From Sphingobacterium haloxyli (GTDB lineage: Bacteria > Bacteroidota > Bacteroidia > Sphingobacteriales > Sphingobacteriaceae): a DNA stretch of 64,000 bases. The notes below the pieces were generated by a model, which did not search any database, was not told the DNA's origin, and saw only the letters and a program-made list of their open reading frames with translations. Location: positions 1 to 64,000 of the forward strand of contig NZ_PVBQ01000014.1 of NCBI RefSeq assembly GCF_002980525.1, given 5' to 3'. This document shows positions 8,556 to 17,895 of this stretch, piece by piece; positions within the stretch are counted from its first letter, which is position 1; every line of letters begins with the position of its first letter. A program made the position numbers and the translations under genes.

Positions 8556-9731
8556 ATGGAAGCATACATTATAGCAGGATACCGCACAGCAGTAGGGAAG
8601 GCTCCGAGAGGTGGCTTTCGTTTCATGCGTGCCGACGATTTAGCGGCAACAGTTATCAAACACTTGGTGACAACTATGCCGCAATTGGACGTAGCGAAAA
8701 TTGATGACGTCATTGTGGGTAATGCCATGCCAGAGGCGGAACAGGGATTAAATGTGGGACGTCTGATTTCGTTGATGGGACTTGATACGGATAAAGTACC
8801 GGGTGTAACGGTAAATCGGTACTGTGCATCAGGGTTGGAAACGATTGCTACAGCTACAGCGAAGATTAAGGCCGGTATGGCTGATTGTATCATCGCCGGT
8901 GGGGTGGAAGTCATGTCGGGTATGCCCTTTGGCGGTTGGAAAATTGTGCCAAACGCAGTAATAGCGAAAAAGCATCCCGATTGGTATTGGGGGATGGGGC
9001 TAACAGCGGAAGCCGTTGCAAAAGAATTTAATGTTTCGCGTGAAGATCAAGATGCCTTTGCATTAAGATCACACCAAAAGGCGATTGCAGCGATTAAAAA
9101 TGGGCATCTGAAAGACGGAGTTGTACCGATTACAGTGACCGAAAATTACGTAAAGGATAATAAAATCGCTATGCGCGAATATGTCGTAGATACAGATGAG
9201 GGGCCGAGAGCGGATTCTTCTGCGGAAGCGTTAGCAAAGTTGAAGCCGGTCTTCGCGACAGGCGGTTGTGTTACGGCGGGGAACTCATCACAAACATCTG
9301 ACGGCGCAGCTTTTGTTATGGTGGTGTCAGAAAAAATGCTAAAGGAATTGAATGTTAAACCGATAGCACGTTTAGTGAGTTATGCTGTCGCAGGCGTACC
9401 GCCACGAATTATGGGAATAGGCCCAATATCCGCTATTCCAAAAGCGTTGGAAATGGCGGGATTGCAAAAAGAAGACATAGACCTGATCGAACTGAATGAA
9501 GCATTTGCTTCTCAATCCTTAGCCGTTATCCGAGAACTGGGGTTGGATGAAAGAAAAGTAAACGTCAATGGCGGAGCAATTGCTTTAGGGCATCCCCTGG
9601 GTTGTACAGGGGCTAAATTGACGGTACAGATCTTGAACGAGCTAAAACGCCGTGAGAAAAAATATGGTATGGTGACGATGTGTGTCGGAACGGGACAAGG
9701 AGCGGCAGGAATATTTGAGATGTTAGATTAA
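8556..9731 (+). CDS. fadA: Acetyl-CoA C-acyltransferase (3-ketoacyl-CoA thiolase)
   Basis: Performs the thiolytic cleavage of 3-ketoacyl-CoA that releases acetyl-CoA in beta-oxidation. All thiolase landmarks are visible in the 391-residue protein: the nucleophilic Cys in [12 protein letters not shown], the NEAFASQ motif, [17 protein letters not shown] with the catalytic His, and the C-terminal [14 protein letters not shown] with the second catalytic Cys. The length is normal. It lies between fadN and fadE with 7- and 15-base gaps, supporting one transcript. Confidence 0.96.
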   Translation: MEAYIIAGYRTAVGKAPRGGFRFMRADDLAATVIKHLVTTMPQLDVAKIDDVIVGNAMPEAEQGLNVGRLISLMGLDTDKVPGVTVNRYCASGLETIATATAKIKAGMADCIIAGGVEVMSGMPFGGWKIVPNAVIAKKHPDWYWGMGLTAEAVAKEFNVSREDQDAFALRSHQKAIAAIKNGHLKDGVVPITVTENYVKDNKIAMREYVVDTDEGPRADSSAEALAKLKPVFATGGCVTAGNSSQTSDGAAFVMVVSEKMLKELNVKPIARLVSYAVAGVPPRIMGIGPISAIPKALEMAGLQKEDIDLIELNEAFASQSLAVIRELGLDERKVNVNGGAIALGHPLGCTGAKLTVQILNELKRREKKYGMVTMCVGTGQGAAGIFEMLD

Positions 9732-9746
9732 GGGATATATAAACAA

Positions 9747-11528
9747 ATGGAAACAAAAGCTATTAAAGGCGGCGAATTCGTGATCCGCGAAACTTCCTAT
9801 ACGGATGTTTTTATTCCAGAAGAATTTGATGAAGAAGCGAAAATGATTCGTCAGACTTGTTTGGATTTTCTTGACACGGAAGTGTTGGATAAGCTGGACA
9901 GAATTGACGCACAAGAAGAAGGTTTGATGCAGGGCCTTTTGGATAAAGCAGGAGAGCTGGGGCTATTGGGTGTGTCTATCCCTGAGCAATATGGAGGATT
10001 TGGTAAAAACTTCAATACTTCTATGCTGGTCGGCGAGGCAGTGGGTGGCGGCTATTCTTTTGCCGTGGCACTGTCGGCACATACCGGTATCGGCACATTA
10101 CCCATCTTATATTACGGAAACGATGCACAAAAAGAAAAGTATATTCCGAAGTTAACAACAGGAGAATGGAAAGCAGCCTATTGTTTGACGGAACCTAACG
10201 CGGGGTCTGATGCGAATTCGGGCCGCTCCTCAGCAAAATTAAATGCAGAGGGAACACATTATCTGCTCAACGGGCAAAAAATGTGGATTACAAACGGTGG
10301 ATTCGCCGACGTATTCATTGTATTTGCAAAAATTGATGACGACAAGAACCTCAGTGCTTTTATTGTAGAAAGAGATTTTGGGGGCATTACGATGAATCCA
10401 GAAGAACATAAAATGGGCATCAAAGGATCGTCGACAAGACAAATATTCTTTAATGATTGTCCTGTTCCGGTAGAGAATCTGTTGTCTACAAGGGAAAATG
10501 GCTTTAAGATTGCAGTTAATATTCTAAATATTGGCCGCATTAAATTAGGCGCCGCTACCATTGGTTCTGCTCGTTCCGTCGTTACACAAGCTGTAAAATA
10601 TGCCAATGAACGTGTACAGTTTAATTTGCCTATATCCAAGTTCGGGGCCATTCGTCACAAATTGGCGGAGATGGCTATTCGTTTATACGCTAATGAATCG
10701 GCGGCTTATCGGGCGGGACAAAATATTGATGATGCTTATGCTGCACTTGTCGCAGACGGCATGGACGAGGCTAAAGCCAAGTTGAAATCCACAGAACAGT
10801 TTGCCATAGAATGTGCGATTATCAAAGTATGGTGCTCGGAGATGCTGGATTATGTCGTTGACGAAGGTGTACAGATATACGGAGGTATGGGCTACTCAGC
10901 TGAGGCTCCGATGGAAAGAGCTTACCGCGATTCACGGATTAATCGGATTTTTGAGGGTACTAATGAGGTGAATCGCTTATTGGTAGTGGATATGTTGTTA
11001 AAACGTGCTATGAAAGGCGAGCTCAATTTGATGGGGGCTGCAACGGCTGTTGCAAACGAGCTGATGGCTATTCCTGACTTTGGGGAAGAAGATACAGCTG
11101 TTTTTGCTGCTGAAAAGAGAATCATCGCAAACTTGAAAAAAGCCGGTTTAATGGTAGCGGGTGCTGCAGTACAAAAACTGATGATGAGCCTATCGAAAGA
11201 GGAGGAGATATTGATAAATATTGCAGATATCATTGGTTATGTTTATGTGGCAGAATCAATATTATTGCGAGCGGAGAAAATTTATCACACCCAAGGTGAG
11301 CATGTTGCTACTTTCCCGTTAGATATGGCGAGGGTGTATTTATATACCACGTTGGACAAAGTAGCCACAGCCGGAAAAGAGGCGCTTTACGCTTTTGCAG
11401 AGGGAGATGAGCTGAATATGATGATGGTCGGTCTGCGACGATTTACGAAAGCAGCGCCGTTCAATACAAAAGAAGCGCGTCAGCGTATCGCAAGGAAAAT
11501 GATTGAAGAGAATAAATATTGCTTTTAA
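9747..11528 (+). CDS. fadE: Acyl-CoA dehydrogenase
   Basis: An FAD-dependent enzyme that introduces the first double bond into acyl-CoA. The 593-residue protein has the acyl-CoA dehydrogenase N-terminal helices, the signature AAYCLTEPNAGSDANS and WITNGGFADVFIVFAK, and the C-terminal helical domain. The C-terminal domain contains DEGVQIYGGMGYSAEAPMERAYRDSRINRIFEGTNEVNR, in which the Glu of FEGTNE is the usual catalytic base position. It has a C-terminal extension of about 180 residues beyond the usual 380-400, as in the FadE/VLCAD-like group of Bacillus and Bacteroidota. It is the last gene of the operon and is followed by a terminator. Confidence 0.95.
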   Translation: METKAIKGGEFVIRETSYTDVFIPEEFDEEAKMIRQTCLDFLDTEVLDKLDRIDAQEEGLMQGLLDKAGELGLLGVSIPEQYGGFGKNFNTSMLVGEAVGGGYSFAVALSAHTGIGTLPILYYGNDAQKEKYIPKLTTGEWKAAYCLTEPNAGSDANSGRSSAKLNAEGTHYLLNGQKMWITNGGFADVFIVFAKIDDDKNLSAFIVERDFGGITMNPEEHKMGIKGSSTRQIFFNDCPVPVENLLSTRENGFKIAVNILNIGRIKLGAATIGSARSVVTQAVKYANERVQFNLPISKFGAIRHKLAEMAIRLYANESAAYRAGQNIDDAYAALVADGMDEAKAKLKSTEQFAIECAIIKVWCSEMLDYVVDEGVQIYGGMGYSAEAPMERAYRDSRINRIFEGTNEVNRLLVVDMLLKRAMKGELNLMGAATAVANELMAIPDFGEEDTAVFAAEKRIIANLKKAGLMVAGAAVQKLMMSLSKEEEILINIADIIGYVYVAESILLRAEKIYHTQGEHVATFPLDMARVYLYTTLDKVATAGKEALYAFAEGDELNMMMVGLRRFTKAAPFNTKEARQRIARKMIEENKYCF

Positions 11529-11547
11529 TACGTGTTTTGGTTGATGG

Positions 11548-11581
11548 GCCTGTCACGGATATGTGGCAGGCTTTTATTTTT
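11548..11581 (+). terminator. Intrinsic terminator of the fad operon
   Basis: A 9-bp stem (GCCTGTCAC with GTGGCAGGC, including one G-U pair) and a six-base loop, followed by TTTTATTTTT, 19 bases after the fadE stop. Confidence 0.85.
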
Positions 11582-11643
11582 ATTAAAATAAAATCTATCG
11601 ATTTAGTAGTCTTTATTGAAATGTTTTTATATTTGTCTTGTTC

Positions 11644-11764
11644 GTTCCAATTGGCGTTGGCAACGATAGTAAAAAAAGGCATAAATAAAACGCAGAAAAG
11701 GGAAACAGTAATGCTTCCCTCCTGTGTTCAATAAGTAAATTACAAGTTCAATTGGCGTTGGCAC
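11644..11764. repeat. Pair of direct repeats upstream of the TonB receptor gene
   Basis: The 15-mer CAATTGGCGTTGGCA occurs at 11648-11662 and again at 11749-11763, each preceded by GTTC; their centres are 101 bases apart. The second copy ends 33 bases before the receptor ATG. The spacing and position suggest operators or a duplicated promoter segment; no matching regulator is identified. Confidence 0.6.
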
Positions 11765-11796
11765 TTGTCAGTATTCACTATTAAACACCCGAAAAT

Positions 11797-14388
11797 ATGA
11801 AAAAATGCGGAGTATTGCGATACTCAACGGCTTTATTGTTTGTTTTTCTAGTCAAACAGTGGCTAGTTGCGCAAGTTCAACCTCAACCGATCATCAACGC
11901 TACTTTAGAAGGCGTTGTTGTTGATTCCATTACCAAAGAACCAATTGAAGGGGCAACGATTCAATTAGAGGCCGTTACCCATAGCGTGCGGACAGACCGA
12001 AATGGAAAGTTTGTGTTTGTTACCGGTCAGAAATTACCACTCACATTGATTGTCACTGTTGTAGGGTATGAGCAAAAGAGAATTGTTGCGCATACCTCAC
12101 CGGCAAGCATAGCGTTATCGCCTAAACAGGAGACGTTAGATCAGGTTGTGGTTACATCGCGAAGAAGAAGAGAACAGCTTCAGGATGTGCCTATTCCGGT
12201 TTCTACAGTGAGGGCAAGTACCATAGAAGATGCGGGCGCGTTTAATGTTGCTAGAATTAAGGAAATCGTCCCAACCGTACAACTTTATTCCTCCAATCCA
12301 CGTAATACGACTTTAAATATTAGAGGCTTAGGATCAACGTATGGTCTTACTAATGATGGTATCGATCCAGGCGTGGGATTTTATTTGGATGGCGTCTATA
12401 TGGCACGTCCAGCTGCAACGGCCTTAGATTTTATCGATATTGAACAAATTGAAGTACTAAGAGGGCCACAAGGAACACTATTTGGTAAAAATACGACGTC
12501 TGGAGCTTTTAATATAACCTCCCGTCAGCCCGAATTCATACCTAGCGCAAATTTTGAATTAAGTTACGGAAATTATGGTTATATACAGGCTAAAGTCTCT
12601 TTAACGGGACCTTTGGTGAAAGATAAATTAGCCGCACGGGTTTCGTTCTCAGGAACCCAACGAGATGGTACCTTATACAACGTTGCTTCCGATAGAAATA
12701 TTAATGACATCAATAATTTAGGTGTTCGGGGCCAATTATTGTTTACTCCAAATGATGATTTAAAAATCTCTTTAGCTGGCGATGTAACGAAACAGCGTCC
12801 AGATGGATACGGTTGGGGTATTGCTGGGGTCGTTGGGAACCAACGATCAGCCTATAGACAGTTCAACAAAATTATTGAAGACTTGGGGTATGAAATTCCC
12901 TATAAAACTGCTTTTGAAAGAAAGGTAGATTTGGATACACGTTCTAGAGCAGATAATGAATTGGGCGGTGTATCGCTGAATGTAGACTATAAAATTGGGA
13001 CTGGCACGCTGACTTCTACATCGGCTTGGCGTTACTGGGACTGGGTGCCTTTGAATGATCGGGATTACTTGGGTATTCCGGTTTATACTGTTTCTTCCGG
13101 CAATTCGGTTCATGATCAATGGTCGCAAGAATTTCGATATTCAGGCAATATTAGTGAAAAGGTAAGTGCCGTTGTTGGCGTTTTCGGCTTATGGCAAGAT
13201 TTGAGGACGGATCCGGTACACACGGAAGAGGCGGGCGATGCATTGTGGCGTTTTCAACAAAACAACGAATCGGCGACACAATGGGCACCGGGTTTGATTG
13301 ACAGAGTGGGGATTCGCACGAAATATGGTATCAAAAGCACAAGTGTAGCGGTGTTTTCCCAATTTGACTGGGCTATTACTCCGAAGTTACATCTGTTACC
13401 CGGTATACGGTATAACTATGATAAAAAAGTAGCCGATTACGACCGAACAAAATATATTGATAATTCAATAGACTATACGCCGGAACAATTTGCAGCGGTA
13501 AGCAGTATTTACGCTGACCAAACGTTTGACGTGAATGCAGATGCCGGAAATGTATCGGGTCAATTGTCATTACAATACAGGTTTAATACCAATCACAATG
13601 CTTATGCGACCTATTCTAAAAGCTACAAACCGATAGGCATTAATGTCGGCGGCCTGCCGGTTATTGACGGAGAAGTGGCGACCGATTTAGCAGAAGTGAA
13701 ACCTGAATCTGTTAATCACGTGGAATTTGGTATAAAGACCAGTCCGAGTCGGAATTCTTTCTTGAACCTAACCGTCTATCAGGCGAATATTAAAGATTAT
13801 CAAACACAAGTGCAGACGCCTGATCCTGGCGTGAACAGGGGGTATCTGGCCAATGCAGAGAAGGTGAGAGTGCAAGGTGTTGAACTGGATGGAAGCGTAA
13901 GACCTTGGGAGTTCTTGAGACTAAACGGCGCATTAGCGTATACAGATGGCAGATATGTTTCGTTCACCAATGCCCCCGTTCCCTTGGAAGAGGTTGGAGG
14001 CCCAGAGGCCTTTAAAGATGTTTCTGGAGGCGAACTTCCGGGGATTTCGAAATGGTCCTGGTCATTGGCCGCCGAATCAACGGCGAAGGGACGCTTATTA
14101 GGGTTAGCGGGGAATTACTTTTTAGGAGCAGATCTTTTTTACCGGTCGAAATTCTCCTCCAGCCCGTCACCATCGCAGTATCTGAATATAGATGCCTATG
14201 CTCTACTCAATGCGCGTGTGGGATTTCGCGCAACAATGGGATTATCGGTTATCGTGTGGAGTAGAAATCTAACGAATAAAGATTACTATGAGCAATTGCT
14301 CGCTGCTCCAGGTAATTTCGGGCAATATGCTGGGGTAATTGGCGATCCGCAGACGTATGGTGTGACGTTGCGGTATAACCTAAGATAA
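11797..14388 (+). CDS. TonB-dependent outer-membrane receptor with N-terminal carboxypeptidase-like domain
   Basis: A gated outer-membrane transporter of 863 residues. It has a signal peptide ending near AQVQ and then a carboxypeptidase regulatory-like beta domain (LEGVVVDSITKEPIEGATIQ, about residues 37-110). A plug domain follows (LQDVPIPVSTV through IRGLG and EVLRGPQGTLFGKNTTSGAFNITSR), then a 22-strand barrel ending in the aromatic-poor VTLRYNLR. No SusD-like partner is adjacent, so it is not a polysaccharide SusC system. The plug wording resembles receptors common in Alphaproteobacteria (sphingomonads), a hint of transfer that needs a tree. The substrate is unknown. The adjacent oxidoreductase suggests a small hydrophobic or aromatic compound, which is inference only. 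Confidence 0.93.
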   Translation: MKKCGVLRYSTALLFVFLVKQWLVAQVQPQPIINATLEGVVVDSITKEPIEGATIQLEAVTHSVRTDRNGKFVFVTGQKLPLTLIVTVVGYEQKRIVAHTSPASIALSPKQETLDQVVVTSRRRREQLQDVPIPVSTVRASTIEDAGAFNVARIKEIVPTVQLYSSNPRNTTLNIRGLGSTYGLTNDGIDPGVGFYLDGVYMARPAATALDFIDIEQIEVLRGPQGTLFGKNTTSGAFNITSRQPEFIPSANFELSYGNYGYIQAKVSLTGPLVKDKLAARVSFSGTQRDGTLYNVASDRNINDINNLGVRGQLLFTPNDDLKISLAGDVTKQRPDGYGWGIAGVVGNQRSAYRQFNKIIEDLGYEIPYKTAFERKVDLDTRSRADNELGGVSLNVDYKIGTGTLTSTSAWRYWDWVPLNDRDYLGIPVYTVSSGNSVHDQWSQEFRYSGNISEKVSAVVGVFGLWQDLRTDPVHTEEAGDALWRFQQNNESATQWAPGLIDRVGIRTKYGIKSTSVAVFSQFDWAITPKLHLLPGIRYNYDKKVADYDRTKYIDNSIDYTPEQFAAVSSIYADQTFDVNADAGNVSGQLSLQYRFNTNHNAYATYSKSYKPIGINVGGLPVIDGEVATDLAEVKPESVNHVEFGIKTSPSRNSFLNLTVYQANIKDYQTQVQTPDPGVNRGYLANAEKVRVQGVELDGSVRPWEFLRLNGALAYTDGRYVSFTNAPVPLEEVGGPEAFKDVSGGELPGISKWSWSLAAESTAKGRLLGLAGNYFLGADLFYRSKFSSSPSPSQYLNIDAYALLNARVGFRATMGLSVIVWSRNLTNKDYYEQLLAAPGNFGQYAGVIGDPQTYGVTLRYNLR

Positions 14389-14488
14389 TTGTGCATTCTT
14401 CGGAAAGTGGACTTGTGTCATGCATTCCATTCATGCTGCTGATTTTGATGTTAGCTGAAAGTAAGTAACTTAGTAGCGTATTACGTGG

Positions 14489-15922
14489 ATGAGAAAATAC
14501 GACGCCATTATAATAGGATCCGGCCCGAATGGATTTGCTGCTGCAATTACGTTACAGCGACAGGGACTTTCTACGTTGATTGTGGAAGGCGCTGATACCA
14601 TAGGAGGAGGTATGCGCACAAAAGAGCTGACCCTGCCAGGGTTTAAGCATGATGTTTGTTCTGCGATACATCCCATGGCACTGGCTTCCCCTTTTATGAG
14701 CTCATTACCTCTAAAAGAATATGGGCTGGAATTTATCCAAGCATCCTATGCCGCGGCACACCCTTTGGACAATGGTGATTCGGCCCTACTGTATAATAAT
14801 GTGGAAGAAACCGCACAAGATTTAGGTGTCGATGGACAGACCTATAAAAAATTGGTTATACCTATAATGAACCAATGGGAAAGTTTGGCCCTTGATATAA
14901 TGGGACCATTGCGTTTCCCCCGTCACCCGATGGACTTGGCAAGCTTTGGGTTAAAAGCTTTAAAGCCAGCTACGTGGATAGCGTCGTCGTTTAAGACACA
15001 AAAAGCAAAAGCATTGTGGGGAGGAGTGACTGCACATGGTATACAACCGTTGTCCAACTGGGCTACCTCTGCCATCGGACTGGTATTGATGGCAGTAGGA
15101 CATCGTTATGGCTGGCCCATTCCCAAAGGTGGTTCACAGTCCATCGCTGATGCACTGGCAGCATACTATCTTTCACTAGGAGGTGAAATACAAACAGGTT
15201 TGTGGGTCAAGAATATAGCACAATTACCGGATCATAAGGCTTTGGTATTTAATATGGGGCCGCGTCAAATTTTGCAGTTGCAAGGTACCGGTTTTTCCGA
15301 GACATACAGGCGTTCGCTAGGACGGTTTAAACAGGGGATGGGTGTTTTCAAAATCGACTGGGCTTTATCTGAACCTACGCCTTTCCGGGATGTACGGTGT
15401 CAGCAAGCCGCTACGGTGCATATCGGTAATACGTTCGAGGAAATTGCAAATTATGAAAAGAATGCGCACATGGGTAGGACAGGACAAAAACCATTTGTAT
15501 TATTTGCGCAACCGAGTCGATTTGATTATTTGCGTGCACCCGAGGGGATGCATACCGGATGGGCATATTGCCATGTTCCGAATGGATCTACAGCAAACTT
15601 TACTACGCACATTGAAAATCAGATGGAACGTTTTGCACCTGGATTTAAGGACACTATCCTTGCTAAATCGACGATGAATACCGTTGATATAGAGGCATAC
15701 AACCCTAACTACGTTGGCGGAGACATTAATGGTGGTTTAATGGACATCTATCAGTTGTTTACCAGACCAACGTTGTCTCTTGCACCTTATCGTACGTCGA
15801 ATAAAAACATATATATCGCCTCGTCTTCTACCCCTCCCGGGGGCGGAGTACATGGAATGGCGGGCTTTCATGCTGCCAAATTACTTTTAAAGGACCATTT
15901 TAATGTTGATGTGACGTTATAG
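14489..15922 (+). CDS. Phytoene desaturase-like FAD-dependent oxidoreductase
   Basis: A 477-residue flavoprotein of the CrtI/COG1233 type. The N-terminal ADP-binding motif (IIIGSGPNGFAAAITLQRQG) and the following E residue that binds the ribose (LIVEGADTIGGGMRT) are clear. The C-terminal FAD-contact segment (IYIASSSTPPGGGVHGMAGFHAA) is also typical. It lacks membrane segments and a signal peptide, so it is cytosolic or peripheral. No other carotenoid genes are near, so carotenoid desaturation is not implied; many relatives are uncharacterised oxidases or isomerases. It follows the TonB receptor by 100 bases on the same strand and may oxidise what that receptor imports. Confidence 0.85.
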   Translation: MRKYDAIIIGSGPNGFAAAITLQRQGLSTLIVEGADTIGGGMRTKELTLPGFKHDVCSAIHPMALASPFMSSLPLKEYGLEFIQASYAAAHPLDNGDSALLYNNVEETAQDLGVDGQTYKKLVIPIMNQWESLALDIMGPLRFPRHPMDLASFGLKALKPATWIASSFKTQKAKALWGGVTAHGIQPLSNWATSAIGLVLMAVGHRYGWPIPKGGSQSIADALAAYYLSLGGEIQTGLWVKNIAQLPDHKALVFNMGPRQILQLQGTGFSETYRRSLGRFKQGMGVFKIDWALSEPTPFRDVRCQQAATVHIGNTFEEIANYEKNAHMGRTGQKPFVLFAQPSRFDYLRAPEGMHTGWAYCHVPNGSTANFTTHIENQMERFAPGFKDTILAKSTMNTVDIEAYNPNYVGGDINGGLMDIYQLFTRPTLSLAPYRTSNKNIYIASSSTPPGGGVHGMAGFHAAKLLLKDHFNVDVTL

Positions 15923-16001
15923 CGGATAATTATAATGACCAGTTACGGAATAATACTTATCTTGTTCTCATCATTATTCAACTGTCATAAAAAATATTAA
16001 C

Positions 16002-17258
16002 ATGTCATCTTCTAAGTTAAGTATTGCGATCAGCGAAGACTGGGTTGTCGTGATACTCGGATTAGCCATCATTTTTTTAGCGCTGTGTGGCATTGTTGTG
16101 CCCAAACCAACTTTTTCGTGGAACACGACAGATGTCCTCGTTGGACAAGTTCTTTCGGCAGACAATATATTAGCCGTCGTCATGCAATTTTTGCTGGTGT
16201 TTGTTGCTGCGCTGTTGGGAGGTCTCTTGTTAAAAACACCATTAAAGCGTCTATTCGTCGTTTTTCCCTTCATTTTTGTGTTGACAATATTCGCTTTGAT
16301 AGGGGCGGGTAATAGCACCGTACGGGAATATAACTTAGAAGCGGTTATATTTAGCCTGGGAATCGGTTTGCTAATCGGCAATTTTTTTAAATTACCGATG
16401 TGGTTTAAAGAAGCACTTTCCACAGAATTGTATGTAAAAATTGGATTGGTATTATTGGGAACAACTGTCATTTTTGGCGATATATTAAAAGCGGGAGCTT
16501 TAGGGCTTATTCAGGCGTTGGTAGTCGTATTATCTGTCTGGTATTTTGCCTTTTGGCTTTGCAGAAAACTGAAGATTGATGAGGAGATGTCTATGATGCT
16601 CTCGTCAGCAGTATCCATTTGTGGTGTGTCGGCCGCTATTGCGACTTCTAGCGCCATAAAGGGGGACTCCAAGAAGTTATCTTATGTGGTTTCGCTGGTG
16701 TTGATTACTGCGGTACCGATGTTGATTTTTATGCCCTATATCGCAGAATGGATAGATTTGTCGCAGGAGGTTACGGGGGCATGGCTTGGTGGTAGTATCG
16801 ATACGACCGGTGCGGTCGTTGCATCGGGATCGTTGGTGGGTGAGCGTGCCTTAGAGATCAGTACAATCGTAAAATTTTCTCAGAATGTGCTGCTCGGAAT
16901 CGCTGCCTTTGCTATCAGTATCTACTGGACATATTCACGTTCCAAAAGCGCGGAACATGCGGAGAAACCGACTTTAAAGATTATTTGGGAACGCTTTCCC
17001 AAATTTGTGATCGGATTCGTCTTTGCTTCTCTCTTGTTTTCTTTTGTCATTAGTCCGGAACAAGTAGGCAATGTAAAAGCAGAACTGAAAAGTATTCAAG
17101 GCTTGTGGTTCGCGTTAGCTTTTACATCGATAGGTTTGGAAACGAATTTCAAAGAGCTATTTGTACATAATAACAAGAAGCCGCTTTACGCGTTTTTGAT
17201 CGCACAGGGATTCAATATTATCGTGACCTTAGTGATCGCGTTGTTGTTGTTTGGCTAA
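16002..17258 (+). CDS. YeiH-family putative sulfate exporter, integral membrane protein
   Basis: A 418-residue polytopic inner-membrane protein with about ten to eleven hydrophobic segments. The central conserved block LYVKIGLVLLGTTVIFGDILKAG followed by AVSICGVSAAIATSSAIKGDSKKLSYVVSLVLI is diagnostic of the UPF0324/YeiH family (PF03601), often annotated as a putative sulfate exporter; direct transport evidence in the family is thin. The GGSIDTTGAVVASG segment later in the protein is also typical. It lies 79 bases after the oxidoreductase, so it may share its transcript. A GAGGCA/TGCCTC inverted repeat with no T-run follows at 17265-17283. Confidence 0.88.
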   Translation: MSSSKLSIAISEDWVVVILGLAIIFLALCGIVVPKPTFSWNTTDVLVGQVLSADNILAVVMQFLLVFVAALLGGLLLKTPLKRLFVVFPFIFVLTIFALIGAGNSTVREYNLEAVIFSLGIGLLIGNFFKLPMWFKEALSTELYVKIGLVLLGTTVIFGDILKAGALGLIQALVVVLSVWYFAFWLCRKLKIDEEMSMMLSSAVSICGVSAAIATSSAIKGDSKKLSYVVSLVLITAVPMLIFMPYIAEWIDLSQEVTGAWLGGSIDTTGAVVASGSLVGERALEISTIVKFSQNVLLGIAAFAISIYWTYSRSKSAEHAEKPTLKIIWERFPKFVIGFVFASLLFSFVISPEQVGNVKAELKSIQGLWFALAFTSIGLETNFKELFVHNNKKPLYAFLIAQGFNIIVTLVIALLLFG

Positions 17259-17346
17259 GTTGTTGAGGCAAAGAAGCTGCCTCGGTAAATATAGTTTTCT
17301 TATGGAATTTGCTATCTTTCAGCATCCTATTATTGGGTAATAGCAT

Positions 17347-17895
17347 ATGGACGAAAAAGAACAACTCGTATATTATAAGCAGACTGGCGATTTGCATGTA
17401 TTGGGACAGCTTTATGCTCCCTATATGTCTTTGCTATACGGTGTGTGTTTTAAGTACTTTCAGGAGCAGACAGCGAGTCAGGATGCGGTGATGCAGATCT
17501 TTGAACAACTGGTACATAAGCTTCGTGTACATGAGGTGGATAATTTCAAAAGTTGGTTGTATGTGTTTGCTCGAAATTATTGCTTGATGGAACTTCGAAA
17601 GCAGAAAGGCAAAATGCATGTGGATATCGAAGAGAATATGTCCGAAAGCGAACAGAAGCTCGTAACGGAAGACGAGAGGAAATGGACGGAAGATGATTTC
17701 GAAAAAATACACGAGTGTTTAGCGTCTCTTTCTATAGAGCAGGCTGCCTGTGTGCGGTTGTTTTATCTAGAGCAAAAGTGTTATAAAGACATTGCGGAGG
17801 CGACGGGGTACGATTTGAGTAAAGTGAAAAGCTATATCCAAAATGGGAAAAGAAACTTGAAAATTTGTATGGAGAAGGGGAAACATGGAAAATAA
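17347..17895 (+). CDS. ECF-family RNA polymerase sigma factor
   Basis: A 182-residue sigma-70 family protein with only regions 2 and 4, as in extracytoplasmic-function sigma factors. Region 2 is seen in the ASQDAVMQIFEQLVHKLRVHEVDNFKSWLYVFARNYCLMELRKQK segment. Region 4 helix-turn-helix is seen in LASLSIEQAACVRLFYLEQKCYKDIAEATGYDLSKVKSYIQNGKRNLK. It overlaps the next gene by 11 bases, so the two are translationally coupled, the usual layout of a sigma factor with its membrane anti-sigma factor. A TATCTTTC box at 17313-17320 is a weak -7 candidate. Confidence 0.92.
   Translation: MDEKEQLVYYKQTGDLHVLGQLYAPYMSLLYGVCFKYFQEQTASQDAVMQIFEQLVHKLRVHEVDNFKSWLYVFARNYCLMELRKQKGKMHVDIEENMSESEQKLVTEDERKWTEDDFEKIHECLASLSIEQAACVRLFYLEQKCYKDIAEATGYDLSKVKSYIQNGKRNLKICMEKGKHGK

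Noticed and set aside
14489-15922. Carotenoid biosynthesis (crtI) call for the oxidoreductase
   Set aside because: The superfamily fits, but no crtB, crtY or other carotenoid gene is nearby and the family is functionally broad, so the specific name is not supported.
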